NCBI GenBank assembly: GCA_021464415.1
Contig: CM038469.1
Location: 9,774,501 to 9,838,500, forward strand
Length of the DNA: 64,000 nt
Direction: 5' to 3'
From: Lonicera japonica
Lineage: Eukaryota > Streptophyta > Magnoliopsida > Dipsacales > Caprifoliaceae
Shown piece by piece: positions 35,386-45,999 of the stretch. The translations under genes and the position numbers were made by a program. The first letter of the stretch is position 1. Each line of letters opens with the position of its first letter. The notes under the pieces were generated by a model. It saw nothing but the letters and a program-made list of their open reading frames with translations. It was not told the origin of the DNA and did not search any database.

Positions 35386-38300
35386 ATGGCATTTGCGAGA
35401 CTACTTTCGATCTTCGTGTACAGGATGATGGGAGGCCCACCAGAGGGAGGGGAGGCGCCGGAGCTACTCCCGGGGGACGAGGTGGAGTCGATCACTGCGA
35501 TGATGGATGGGCGCCTGATCTGTGCGCCACATCATGACGACTGGGAGGGTGTGGCCTGGGAGGGGCCACTGGGGGCAGACGGATCGCTACAGCGGGCAAT
35601 GTACCGGGACGTGCCCTTGATCTCGCCGGGAGAGGGGCGAGAGTGGCTGTTGATGGAGCCTGCGGCACACGAGATCCGCCGCCGGACTAGGGTATGCTCT
35701 AATATTTAGCATTTCAAATTATGTGATTTTTTTTGAAAAAGATGCCAATGAAGAGATATGCATGAAATGTGGTAGATTTAATAATTACTTGCCATAATAG
35801 ATATATACTCAACATTATTTATTGTTTGAAAAAAGTTTGTTAGTGAGCCTTGTAAAAATTGGTGATGTAACAGAGGATCGGACGTTGCCGTGGCATCACG
35901 CGTGCTGCGCCTGAGCTTCGAGATCAGCTTCCGCCGCTGGTGAGAGCATACTTGAGTGCGACCCCATTCGGACGATTTATCGAGGTGCTGCCAGGCGGAG
36001 AATTCCAGCGATCAGTGAGCCTTCCGACGGTGTTAGGGGAGAGATGGTGGGATACGACGCACACATTCCATTGGAGTTGGGGGGAGATGACGTTGACACC
36101 TGAGGATGTGTTCGTGCTGACAGGGCTGCCTTTCGGGGGGGAGGCTCTGGTGCCTAACCCCCGCGTACGCATTACTCTAGATGGTATGGGAGCGGCACTA
36201 GGATGGAGGCCTAGCAGGATTGTGGCGGATGGGATACCTCACACGGCGATGGTGCAGCATATCGAGGCCGAGAGTGGGAGGTTTGGCGATGGTCCGATGA
36301 CACGCCAGGAGGTGCGGCAGCTATCCCGATGTTTTCTGCTGCTCGTGCTGCATGACTTCTTTTATGCGCGGGGCGGCGACAACCTACGGTTATGGTGGCT
36401 GTCTTATCTGCGGTTCTTCGACCAGTTGTATACTTTTGCCTGGGGAGGATACGTATTGGCGGTGCTGTACGAGGCGATGGACCTGGTGTGCCGTCACATG
36501 GAGCTGAACCACCGCAGGTTGGTCACGCTTTGGGAGGTAAGTAATAATATAAACCCTCACTGTATTTGAAAATAACTCGTGATTTGTTAAAAGAAAGCCG
36601 GTTCTATAATTTTAACAAGTATGATGATTTGTGACAGATGTGGTTTATTGCGCATACCCACCAGGGTATTGGTCAGATCCATCTGCACCCGACTTTCGCA
36701 GATGAGTTCCCGCTTTTTCGACGATACTACAGCGGGAACATAGTTGGGGTGTATCGATATCTGACCCCGGACGTCAGTGCAGGCGACGTTTCTGGGCTAC
36801 AGCTTGACCAGGTATGAAATTATATTAATGAAATTTTAAATTACTTCTGAAAAAGAACAGTTAAGTTATGGTTGGTGTATGTTCAATGTGGCAGGTTCAG
36901 TGGAGCCCATGGCCGGCATACGTGACGCAGCAGTGGGGGTATGCGGATGCATTGGCTGCGGCGCGTTCGAGGCGTTTATTCGTGCATGAGTATGGCGCGG
37001 CGTTCTACCTGGGGGAGCGCGTGGTGCGGCAGCATACTCCTGGGTTGGGATTCCGGGTTCCGGCATGGCCCCCATTGGCGATGAGGCGGCCGGTCATGCT
37101 GACTGCGGAGGAGAGAGCTCTGTTCCTGGGAGGCGTCCCGATGGAGGGTCTGTTGGTGGAGGGGGAGTACGGGACGTTTGCGCATCGGTATCTGAGGAGG
37201 GAGATGAAGGGGGTGCGAGGCAGGGTGATATATGCGAGGTATGCGGCCCTCGGGGGAGATCCGATGTATATCCGGGGGCAGTTGTACATCTCGCAACGGG
37301 TCCCACAGCAGCCCGCACCGGCGCCGAACCGGAGGGCCAAGGGGATTGCGGATTCAGATAATGAGGATCCGCATGGGGAGAGGGACGTGGAGCCGCCGCA
37401 TGTGGAGGAGGAGGATGACGAGGGTTCGGAGGAGGTTCCGTTGGGAGGGGGCAACGATGGGGCGCCCCCAGTAGGGGAGGAGCTGGCTGCTGCGGTTTCG
37501 CCTGGACGAGGTAGGGCGAGTAGGGGCGGGAGGAGTCCGGTCGGAGGGCGGAGTCCCGTGTCGAGGCCGCCTATCTCACCGGCCATGGGGAGGACACCGC
37601 AGTTGTCGTCGGAGGATATACGGCAGATGCTGGAGTCGGCGCAGACACCCGGGGGTCGTGGGTCGATGTCGGGTTCATCACCCGTGTATGGGGCGGGCGA
37701 CATGGATTGGGTTCATCATGTGTCCTTCTCGCCGTTGCTGCGCACGCCTGTCGGGTCGCCAGGTGCCGGGTCGGTGGGATTGAGGCCGTACTCTCTGTCG
37801 ACCCCATCATCAGGTGCGGCCCGTGGGATAGTCTTCCGGGAGCTAGGAGAGAGGGAGGCGCAGTTAGGGGCGGAAGCAGGCATAGGCCAGACTCCGGTGG
37901 GTGAGGATGGCGACAAAGGGAAGGGGAAGGCGGTGGCGCCCGAGTCGGAGACAGGAGAGGACACCGGGGAGGACATACCCCCGGTAGGTGGCGCTGGCGG
38001 AGCTGGTCCGTCACAGGCTCCGGAGGGTGGGGCGTTGGCGTCGTACTCGATCCCGGAGTACCCTCGGGATATCCCTTACTTGGATTTCGGTCTACCCAAG
38101 CAATACCGGATCCCTGACATACCTGAGGGCGATGAGCGGATGGGGGCCTTAGCACACGACTCGAGCGAGGAGGTAAGGTTTCTTTTTAAACAGTTGAGTA
38201 TACGTGTTGAATTATGAATGCTACTGATTGGTAATTTTGGTTTTGGCAGAGAGGTTCGTTCCTTCTTCGCGAGGTGGCTGAGTTACTGAGGAGCTACTTC

Positions 38301-38588
38301 AACATGTACGGATTGCTGACGTTTGCGGCTCCTTTCCCGGTGGAGTACATGGGGCGGTACAGCAGACGCTTGGCGGGCGATACGAATGCTACCTACCATC
38401 CGTCACGTTCGCGGTCCCGATCGGCGGTTCCTTCTCAGTCGGTTCAGCAGTCGAGGCGCACCTCCCGGCTTGCTCCTTCTCACCAGGGCGCAGGTCGCAC
38501 GGTTTCAGAGAGTCCAGCGGAGGGTGCTGGAGAGACAGAAGCGAAGCGCCCGCGGACGATGGATCCTCCCCCTTCTCCTCAGCGTTGA
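35386..38588 (+). CDS. Plant mobile domain (PMD/MAIN-like) protein, five exons, antisense passenger gene
   Basis: Exons 35386-35691, 35874-36536, 36638-36811, 36895-38172 and 38250-38588 join at canonical GT/AG sites. All four introns (182, 101, 83 and 77 bp) are phase 0, and the joined frame is open for 919 codons. The start ATG sits in a good context (GAGCGATGGC). The exon 2 segment ERWWDTTHTFHWSWGEMTLT and the following LTPEDVFVLTGLPFGG are the signature of the plant mobile domain, and the domain continues through exon 3 and the start of exon 4 (WSPWPAY). The C-terminal ~400 residues are Gly/Pro/Ser/Arg-rich, acidic and probably disordered, ending in an Arg/Ser-rich basic tail. PMD proteins occur as nuclear meristem factors and as transposon passengers. 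Role here unknown. It lies antisense to gag-pol, which is why its introns can survive retrotransposition. Base composition is far more GC-rich than its surroundings. Confidence 0.88.
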
Positions 38589-39075
38589 TGGTTCTGACGG
38601 CTCGGCGTTTTGTTTTGCTTGAGAGAAACATTTTAAATTAAGTAGTTAACTTAGGCGTATTTTATTTTTAGAAAAAACTTATTTTAATTTAGTGGTTAAT
38701 TTAAATATGTTTATTTGTTAAGAAAAATGTTGGTTTATCGATGTGTTCGGTTTTAATTTATGAATAAAATATTTATGTTTATTTTGAAAATATGTTTGTG
38801 TGTGATGTGATGTAAATGTTATTTGTGAGTGCAATTGAAAAATGATTACGTGGTGGCGGAATTATTACTTATTTAATTATACAAGAGTTAACGGCACGCG
38901 TTGAAAGAATGTGATCAAGTGAAGTTGCGAAAAATGGTTAAGTACATATGTTGGCAAGTAATTATCAAATCTATATGCATGCTATGATGGATCGTTCTTC
39001 CTGAACAAGGTCTGGCAATATTTGTATCATGATGTATTGTAAAGAAGATTTGAAAAATGGAAGAGTTTAACCAAA
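38589..39075 (+). other. 3' flank of the mobile-domain gene
   Basis: AT-rich 3' UTR and spacer. A possible polyadenylation signal AATAAA lies at 38763-38768, 175 bp after the stop. No other feature recognised. Confidence 0.5.
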
Positions 39076-39076
39076 G

Positions 39077-39186
39077 GGGGAGAGCCAACCGCACGCCCTA
39101 CCCGCACGGGGTAGCCGTACGGTTGGGAGCCAGCCGCACGGTTGGCCAACCAGCCATACGGTTGGGGCCCAACCGTGCGGTTGGCA
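39077..39186. repeat. Palindrome array upstream of the DUF7745-like gene
   Basis: Words AGCCGTACGGTTGG, AGCCGCACGGTTGG, AGCCATACGGTTGG and AACCGTGCGGTTGG: the same unit as the LTR array, with C/T and G/A changes in the core. Ends about 13 bp before the TATA box. Confidence 0.88.
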
Positions 39187-39199
39187 TGTGCAGTTATAC

Positions 39200-39207
39200 T
39201 ATAAATA
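39200..39207 (+). promoter_or_regulatory. TATA box of the DUF7745-like gene
   Basis: CTATAAATAG beginning at 39199, 80 bp upstream of the ATG at 39280. Confidence 0.75.
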
Positions 39208-39279
39208 GAGCGCAAATTTGTCCTTTTTTCCATCATCAAAGTCACTATTCACCATATAGCTTCTTCTTTCTCTATTACC

Positions 39280-40515
39280 ATGTCTACCTTTCATACCCAT
39301 GCTTCTTTCTCCCTTTTGTCTGATTTCGTGTCTATGGCTGAGGCCGACTGTGGTCTCAACTGGGGCGATCTGAGCCACCTTCATCGCTGGTGTTCTCATG
39401 ACATCAACTTTTCTTTTTTGCTTGGTATTGCTGAGTTCTGGGATCCTGAGGACCACTGTTTCCGCATCGGTTTAGACGAGTTGTGTCCGACGATTGAGGA
39501 GTTCACACTACTGATGCGGCAGGATGTTTCATGGCCACTGGCTTCCTTATGAGATGCTAGGAGTCCTCGTGTTATGCTGGCGGAGTTTCTGGGTCTGCGG
39601 GAGAGTGAGTGCCGGCCTATGATAGTTGACGGTCGACTCCATCTGCGTCACTTGGCAGACTTTTTCCTTCATCATGGCGACGACCCGGCTTATTATTCAG
39701 GTCGGACTTCTGCTTGTATGATTTTTGCTTTTTCTCAGATGCTCTTGGTTACCGATGATGCTATTCTGGTAGACCCTCTGATTATCCGAGTTGTATCTGA
39801 GGCTAGACGCGGCCATTTGGTGACTCCCATCTTACTGGCGGAGACACTGAATGGTTTGGATGCCGTGGTTCAGTCTCGACTTAGTCATTTTCGAGGTAGC
39901 CCATATCTACTGTACATGTGGGTTACTGAGAGGTTTCGGTATCTGGAGACTCGGCTTCCCTGGGATTCTCGGCACTTCTTCCAGCGTCCTGATTACGCCC
40001 AGATTCATCGTCTGTCATCATATGATTGGGCTGTTCGGTTTTCTGAGTCCTCTTCTTCGATTCGTTGGGAGGTTCCATGGTGGCGTATGAGGACCATGAT
40101 CATGAGTATGGGTGGGCAGAACTATCTTCGGTTTCGTGGTTTGAGAGAGACATCATTCTACATCCCCGGACGGCTGACGAGGCAGTTCGGTGTTCCCCTG
40201 AGTATACCCTTCCCGCTGAGAGACTTTTCTTCGATCGCTCTTCCTATTACCCCGAGACTAGAGACGACCCTGCGAGGTCTTTGGTCTACCCGCTTTGTTC
40301 GGCGATTTCATGGAGGAGAGGTTGGCATCACCCAGGTGACCCGTTCTGATATCGTGCTGCATATTTGGCGTCGTGTTCGACAGACCATTGAGCATGAGCC
40401 TATGATGATGAGGTGGTTTCGGTTTGCAGATTCACCGGTGACTGATGAGACAGTGCTTGCTTCGTATCAGACCATGGATCGAGAGAGGATCTTGTATTCT
40501 GCTGATGACGGTTAG
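39280..40515 (+). pseudogene. DUF7745-like protein, antisense passenger gene with one premature stop
   Basis: A single exon frame of 411 codons from ATG 39280 to the stop at 40513-40515, interrupted only by TGA at 39550-39552 with the frame unchanged on both sides. N-terminal ...FWDPEDHCFRIGLDELCPTI followed by EEFTLLM resembles the conserved block (fWdp..hcFrfg..eltPTieE) of the plant DUF7745 family, which is common in gypsy elements. The middle and C-terminal parts are Arg/Leu-rich with no known catalytic motif. A CGA to TGA change at a methylatable CpG would explain the stop. It converges with pol, ending 279 bp from the pol stop. Function unknown. The family call rests on motif memory. 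Confidence 0.72.
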
Positions 40516-40720
40516 GTTAGGTTTGGTAGGCAGCTTCTTTATGAAAGCTGTCTGGGATTAGGTAGGTAAAATATATAGGGAAAATATGTAAGAACTGATG
40601 TAGGTTATCTTGTACGAAAGAACTTTTTGATGTATGGAAAATCTCTTTCTGCCTTTCTTCTTGTGTCCAAATGAATGAATATTATTACAATGAATAGACC
40701 GGGCCTGATATTCAGGTTGC

Positions 40721-40776
40721 CTACGTTTCCCCGTTTTTTTTTTTTTTTTTTTTTTTCGGGGCTCAGGTCTTCGTAG
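40721..40776. other. Hairpin with T23 loop between convergent genes
   Basis: CTACG...CCCCG, a run of 23 T, then CGGGG...CGTAG: nested inverted repeats placed between the 3' ends of the DUF7745-like gene and pol. It could shape the 3' ends of both transcripts. Confidence 0.6.
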
Positions 40777-40793
40777 TTCATGTATACAATTTT

Positions 40794-42006
40794 TTACTGA
40801 TAGTATTTCTTCAATCGGTCGAGGTTGACTGGTAAGTTTAACTCTTGGCCATCAATGTCGGTAAGGAGAACGGCACCCCCGGATAGGATTTTAGTAACAA
40901 TATAAGGGCCTGTCCACTTTGGCGAGAATTTTCCTCTTGGGTCTCGGGCTGGTTCACGAATTTCTTTGAGGACTAAGTCTCCAAGTATGATGCTTCTGTC
41001 TCGGATTTTTTATTAAAGGCTTTGGCAACACGTTTTTGATACCCTTGATGTTGATATGAAGCCCTCAATCGGTTTTCATCAATCATTGCCAACTCTTCAT
41101 ACCGAGCCTTTACCCAATCATTCTCAGTGACTTGATTTTCCAGGATAACCCGTAAAGAAGGTATTTCCGTTTCCACTGGTAAAACCGCTTCCATGCCATA
41201 TGTAAGTGAAAAAGGCGTTGATCCCGTAGAAACTCTCTCAGTAGTTCGATATCCCCAAAGTGCATACGGGAGCTTTTCGGGCCAATCTCTACCGGATTTA
41301 ACCATTTTGCTAATGATATTCTTCAAATTCTTATTAGCAGCTTCTACGGCCCCATTAGTTTGTGGGCGGTATGGTGAGGATTTGTGGCGTTTGATTCCAT
41401 ATTCTTCCATGATTTCGTTGGCTGTGCCTTCAAAATGCGTACCATTATCGGATATTATCTCATGCGGTACCCCGTATCGGCATATGATGTTGTGTCGGAT
41501 GAATCGTGCCACCTTTCGGGCATTCAAATCCTTGTAAGACTCGGCCTCAACCCATTTGGTGAAATAGTCGATAGCTACTAGGATGTATTCATGCCCATTA
41601 CTTCCTTTTGGCGAGATCTTACCGATTATGTCAATACCCCAGATGGAAAACGGCCAAGGAGATGTCATAGGGTATAATTCTTTTGGGCCTTGACGTATAT
41701 TTGACATTGGTGACACCCTTTGACGTATTCAAAACAATCTTTTTGCATTGTTAACCAGTAATACCCTTGACGAACTATCTTTCGTGCCAATGTATGACCG
41801 CTCATATGTGGGCCACACTCTCCACTGTGGATTTGTTCCATCATTGCTCGGGACTTTTCTTCATCGAGGCATTGAAGGTGTATACCGTCATCATTTCTTC
41901 GGTATAGTTTTCCGGCACAAATGATAAACCGGGATGCTAGGCGGCGAAGCGTGACCCGAGTGGTTTTGTCAGCATGTGATGGGTATTCATTATGCTTGAG
42001 TAATTG
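40794..42006 (-). pseudogene. Tat integrase (frameshifted)
   Basis: The H2C2 zinc motif lies at about 41840-41720 (HSGECGPHMSGH ... KGCHQC). After a frameshift the catalytic core is open at 41716-40973, with D in FSIWGIDIIG, D in IISDNGTHFEG and E in TNGAVEAANK. The C-terminal part (DPRGKFSPKWTGPY) is in another frame after a missing base near 41015 and ends at 40794. No chromodomain, as expected for Tat. Would join the cDNA to host DNA. Confidence 0.88.
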
Positions 42007-43050
42007 CTAGATATCGTAGTACCAAACCTTCTGATCGATCTTATTTCCACGTTCAACATCGAGTGATAGGCAAAATACCGGATTTATTCGCCTTTGAATC
42101 TGAATCTGAATTTCTTCTTTCTCCCCCGGAATTTCAATCATCGAGGCCAGAGTAGCTAAGGCATCAGCAAAATTGTTCTGTGTTCTCGGGATGTAGAAGA
42201 ATTCAATGCACTCAAATTTCTCAGAAGTTTCTTCGAGTTGGGTTAAGAAGGGCACAAGTTTTTCCTCTTTGATCTTCCATTTTTTCAAGATCTGATGAAT
42301 AATGAGAGCGGAATCCCCAAACACTTGAATTTTACGAACCCCTTTCTGCAAAGCAATTTCTAACCCAACAATACAAGCTTCGTATTCCGCGATATTGTTG
42401 GTACAGGGAAATTCTAATCGAAAAGACATAGGTGCATGTATCTGATCTGGCGAAATTAACAGGATCCCAATTCCGTTCCCATTCCGATTACAAGCCCCAT
42501 CAAAATACATTTTCCATTCATCGTCTTTGGTAATCTCCATGATACTTTCATCGGGAAATTCGAAGTCCTGTAGCTCGGCATCAATGATTGGATTGCCTGC
42601 TAAGTGATCTGCTATGACTTGCCCTTTGACGGCTTTTTGAGTGACATAAGAAATGTCGAACTCTGAAAGCAGGAACATCCATTTAGCCATTCGATTAGTC
42701 AACATCGGCTTTTCGAACAAGTACCGTAAGGGATCTAGACGAGAGATCAAGATCACGGAAAATACCAACATATAATGTCGCAACTTCTGGGTAGCCCAAA
42801 CTAACGCAGCGCATGATTTCTCTAAAGCTGTATAATTTTGTTCTCCCGGAGAAAGCTTTTTGCTGAGGTAATATATTGCCTGCTCAGTTCTTGTTTTCAA
42901 CAAATGCTGTGCCAACATTGCTCCAACTGAGGAGTCATTGACCGACATGTATAGTATCAATGGAATGCCTACTTGGGGAGGTGCTAAGACTGGCGGATTA
43001 GACAAATATTGCTTGATCTTATCGAACGCTTCCTGGCATTGCTCATTCCA
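42007..43050 (-). pseudogene. Tat pol: RT connection and two RNase H-like domains
   Basis: Same frame as the RT after the TAG. An RT-associated RNase H (YLSKKLSPGEQNYTALEKSC, near 42880) is followed by a second, archaeal-type RNase H (MYFDGACNRNGNGIG near 42500, AEYEA near 42380, VFGDSALII near 42320, ADALA near 42150) with all acidic residues present. A duplicated or replaced RNase H is characteristic of the Tat lineage. Ends at TAG 42007-42009, where CAG is the expected codon. Confidence 0.85.
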
Positions 43051-45999
43051 CTACCCATCTGAACTCTTTTGGAGTAGCTTAAAAATTGGTTCACATGTTC
43101 GAGTCAATTGTGAAATAAATCTGCTGATTAACTGTAACCTCCCGAGGAAACCCCGAATTTCCCTTTCAGTTTTAGGAACTGGCATTTCTTGAATAGCCTT
43201 AACCTTTGCCGGATCAACCTCGATTCCCTTTCTGCTGACTATATACCCCAGCATCTTGCCTTTGGTGACCCCGAATACACATTTCTGAGGATTCAAACGC
43301 ATCTGGAATTGCATAAGCCGTTCAAAGAAGATACGAAGAGTTTCCACATGACTTGTCCGGTCTAATGATTTGATGATCATGTCGTCGACATACACTTCTA
43401 CTTCCTTATGAATCAGATCATGAAATAGAGTAGTTGCGGCTCTCTGATATGTGGCCCCGGCATTTTTCAATCCAAATGGCATGACGGTGTAACAATAAGT
43501 ACCCCATGGTGTGATAAAGGCTGTCTTTTCCTGATGATCAGGATGCATTTTGATCTGATTATACCCGGCAAATCCATCGACGAATGATTTTAAAGCATGA
43601 TTTGCAGTGTTGTCGACAATGAGATCAATGTTTGGCAGTGGAAAATCATCTTTTGGACATGCAGCATTTAAATTGCGATAATCAACACAAACCCGTACTT
43701 TGCCATTGGCTTTTGGTACCGGCACTATGTTGGCCAACCAAGTAGGGTATTCAACAACCCGTATGAATCCGACATCCAATTGCTTTGTGACTTCTTCTTT
43801 AACTTTGAGCGACCATTCAGGTACTAGTTTTCTTAACTTTTGCTTGACAGGTTTGCATTCGGGTTTAGTGTGTATTTCATGCATCACAATAGTGGCATCT
43901 AAACCCGGCATATCAGCATATGACCAAGCGAAAACATTAACAAACTCTTTCAACAAATTTTCTAAGTCTGTTTTTTCATCATGGCTTAATTCGGCCCCAA
44001 TTTTTATTTCTTTTATATCATCGGTTGTTCCCAGATTTATTGTGACCGTGTCTCCTTCAATGGGTTGTATTCGCTGCTCATTATTCAAATTTTCATTCAT
44101 AATTTCAACATCACAAGAATCAAAGTAAGGGAAAAGATTGGTAATTTTATTGATAGAAACATCACTTTGTACAGATAGCATACATTCTAAATTTCGTACA
44201 TTTCTATCAATATTTCTCTCTCTCTGCTTCTTTTTTCCTTCGATAGGGCGTATAAGATGCACAGGATCCCCAAGGTAATCTTCCTCAATTGCCATGACCT
44301 CAAACATATTACCCAGCATATCTTCCTCTTCTAGTGACTCGACGGGTGGCCGGGTAATCTTTAACCGAGATGAGAAGGTGTGAGTAAATCCTTCACTGAT
44401 ATATAAGTTTTCTTCAAAGAAAATTTCTAATCCCGGTTGTCTTTTCCCTTCTTCATTTACCCATGGTTCCTGAAACCCGCAGTAAGGAAAGTCTTCACCC
44501 TCTTTTATAAACCATCCGTTTAATGAACTATCGGCAAATACGGCACTTTTCATTCGGCTAACATCTCCCACATATCCCAACCCAGCAAGAGGACTCGGTT
44601 GTTGGAATGGTTCGATCATTTGGGCAATGCCGGCTTGATATTTTCCCAAACCAATCCCCGGTAAAAATTCCATTTTCCTCATCATCTTTATCACTTGCGT
44701 ATTCATGGTCGACATATCATCAGGGGGCAGATAATTCACAATCTGCGTGGTAAGAGTTTGCACCTTTGGCTCATACGAAAATCCCCCGAGTTGGACATCT
44801 TGGCTTCCGATTCCCAATACTAGCGAGTTTTTTGGGACTATTGCCCTTTCAGGATCTCCCTTGATGATGATGATATCCCCGTTGAAGGGTATTTTCATTT
44901 TTTGATGAAGGGAAGAAGGCAGTGCGCCAACCTCATGCAACCAAACTCGTCCTAATAACAAATTAAAGCTCGAAGGGATATCTATGACTTGAAACTCAGT
45001 GGTGAATGAAGCCGGTCCTATTTGCATACTCAGCATGACGGAACCTAATACTTCCCGCTTGGTATTGTCGTATGCTCGCACTGTGACTGGTGATTCTTCC
45101 ATGGCAGTTAAATCAATACCCAAACGAACAGCAGTTTTCAACGGGCATACGTTAATTGTAGAACCGTTATCCACAAGCACGTACGGTATAGACATTCCAT
45201 AAGCAACAACGGTGATATGTAGAGCTTGGTTATGATCCCGACCCAGTGGTGATAAATCTTCATCAGAAAACCCAAGAACTTGTTTTTGTACCCCCATTGA
45301 AGCGATTATCGCTGTTAACTCATTTGGGGTGGCTTCAAGAGGAACAACCGATTCATCTAACATTCTCATTAGTGCCATACGATGTGGCTTGGATGCTACC
45401 AGAAGTCCCCAAATTGAAATTTGGGCTTGTGTTTTCTTTAACTGTTCAACAACACGCCCTTCTTCCGGGTTTTTTGCATGTTCGTTGGGAAGAGCGACAT
45501 CAATAGGTTGCTTGGTATTTGGCGGTTGGTACACTCTCCCAGAACGGGTCAATTGTTGGACCCATGTCGCGACTGGATCACTTGCCCCTTTAGGTGTTTC
45601 AACTGGAGTTGAAGGTGGCCCCTCATTGACTTGCGAAACTGTATTCCAGTCAAAGGCGATCATGTTTATCTGTGAGCAATTCTTTCTTGAATGGGTGTTC
45701 TTTTTTATTGTTTTTCCTTGGTTATACCCGAGCCCTTGTCGCCTCGGGTTGCCTTTAAACTGTGGAAAGTGGGCGATCCCTTGATTCTGTTTACCGAGCC
45801 CAAAACCTGGTATGAACTGCATTTGTTTCATCCAGCCCATAACTTTTGGGCTAACTATCTCTTGTGACTGCATGGTGCATGTTTCATCAACGGATAACCC
45901 CAACAATGTTTCATCCTTGATTTCTTGAACGGATTTCTGGGACCTTGGTGGAGTATATTGAATGACTGTGACGAAGGCTTTAGACAGCTGAATTTCCAA
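43051..45999 (-). CDS. Tat pol: G-patch-like motifs, aspartic protease, reverse transcriptase
   Basis: A continuous frame of 982 codons. Two glycine-rich G-patch-like segments: one near residues 55-93 (IPGFGLGKQNQGIA) and one near 445-480 (LPGIGLGKYQAGIA), each with a trailing GLGY. Protease site VDNGSTINV near residue 277 (DNGS in place of DSG/DTG). RT near residues 700-930, with KVRVCVDYRNLNAACPKDDF, MPFGLKNAGATYQR and the catalytic YVDDMI. Matures proteins and copies the RNA. Ends at TAG 43051-43053, beyond which the same frame continues as the connection domain and RNase H. Confidence 0.9.
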   Translation of the reverse strand: MEIQLSKAFVTVIQYTPPRSQKSVQEIKDETLLGLSVDETCTMQSQEIVSPKVMGWMKQMQFIPGFGLGKQNQGIAHFPQFKGNPRRQGLGYNQGKTIKKNTHSRKNCSQINMIAFDWNTVSQVNEGPPSTPVETPKGASDPVATWVQQLTRSGRVYQPPNTKQPIDVALPNEHAKNPEEGRVVEQLKKTQAQISIWGLLVASKPHRMALMRMLDESVVPLEATPNELTAIIASMGVQKQVLGFSDEDLSPLGRDHNQALHITVVAYGMSIPYVLVDNGSTINVCPLKTAVRLGIDLTAMEESPVTVRAYDNTKREVLGSVMLSMQIGPASFTTEFQVIDIPSSFNLLLGRVWLHEVGALPSSLHQKMKIPFNGDIIIIKGDPERAIVPKNSLVLGIGSQDVQLGGFSYEPKVQTLTTQIVNYLPPDDMSTMNTQVIKMMRKMEFLPGIGLGKYQAGIAQMIEPFQQPSPLAGLGYVGDVSRMKSAVFADSSLNGWFIKEGEDFPYCGFQEPWVNEEGKRQPGLEIFFEENLYISEGFTHTFSSRLKITRPPVESLEEEDMLGNMFEVMAIEEDYLGDPVHLIRPIEGKKKQRERNIDRNVRNLECMLSVQSDVSINKITNLFPYFDSCDVEIMNENLNNEQRIQPIEGDTVTINLGTTDDIKEIKIGAELSHDEKTDLENLLKEFVNVFAWSYADMPGLDATIVMHEIHTKPECKPVKQKLRKLVPEWSLKVKEEVTKQLDVGFIRVVEYPTWLANIVPVPKANGKVRVCVDYRNLNAACPKDDFPLPNIDLIVDNTANHALKSFVDGFAGYNQIKMHPDHQEKTAFITPWGTYCYTVMPFGLKNAGATYQRAATTLFHDLIHKEVEVYVDDMIIKSLDRTSHVETLRIFFERLMQFQMRLNPQKCVFGVTKGKMLGYIVSRKGIEVDPAKVKAIQEMPVPKTEREIRGFLGRLQLISRFISQLTRTCEPIFKLLQKSSDG

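Noticed and set aside
37005..38155. Long minus-strand ORFs opposite the mobile-domain gene
   Set aside because: Shadows caused by high GC and Pro/Arg-rich codons. The plus strand has a domain, splice sites and a TATA box.
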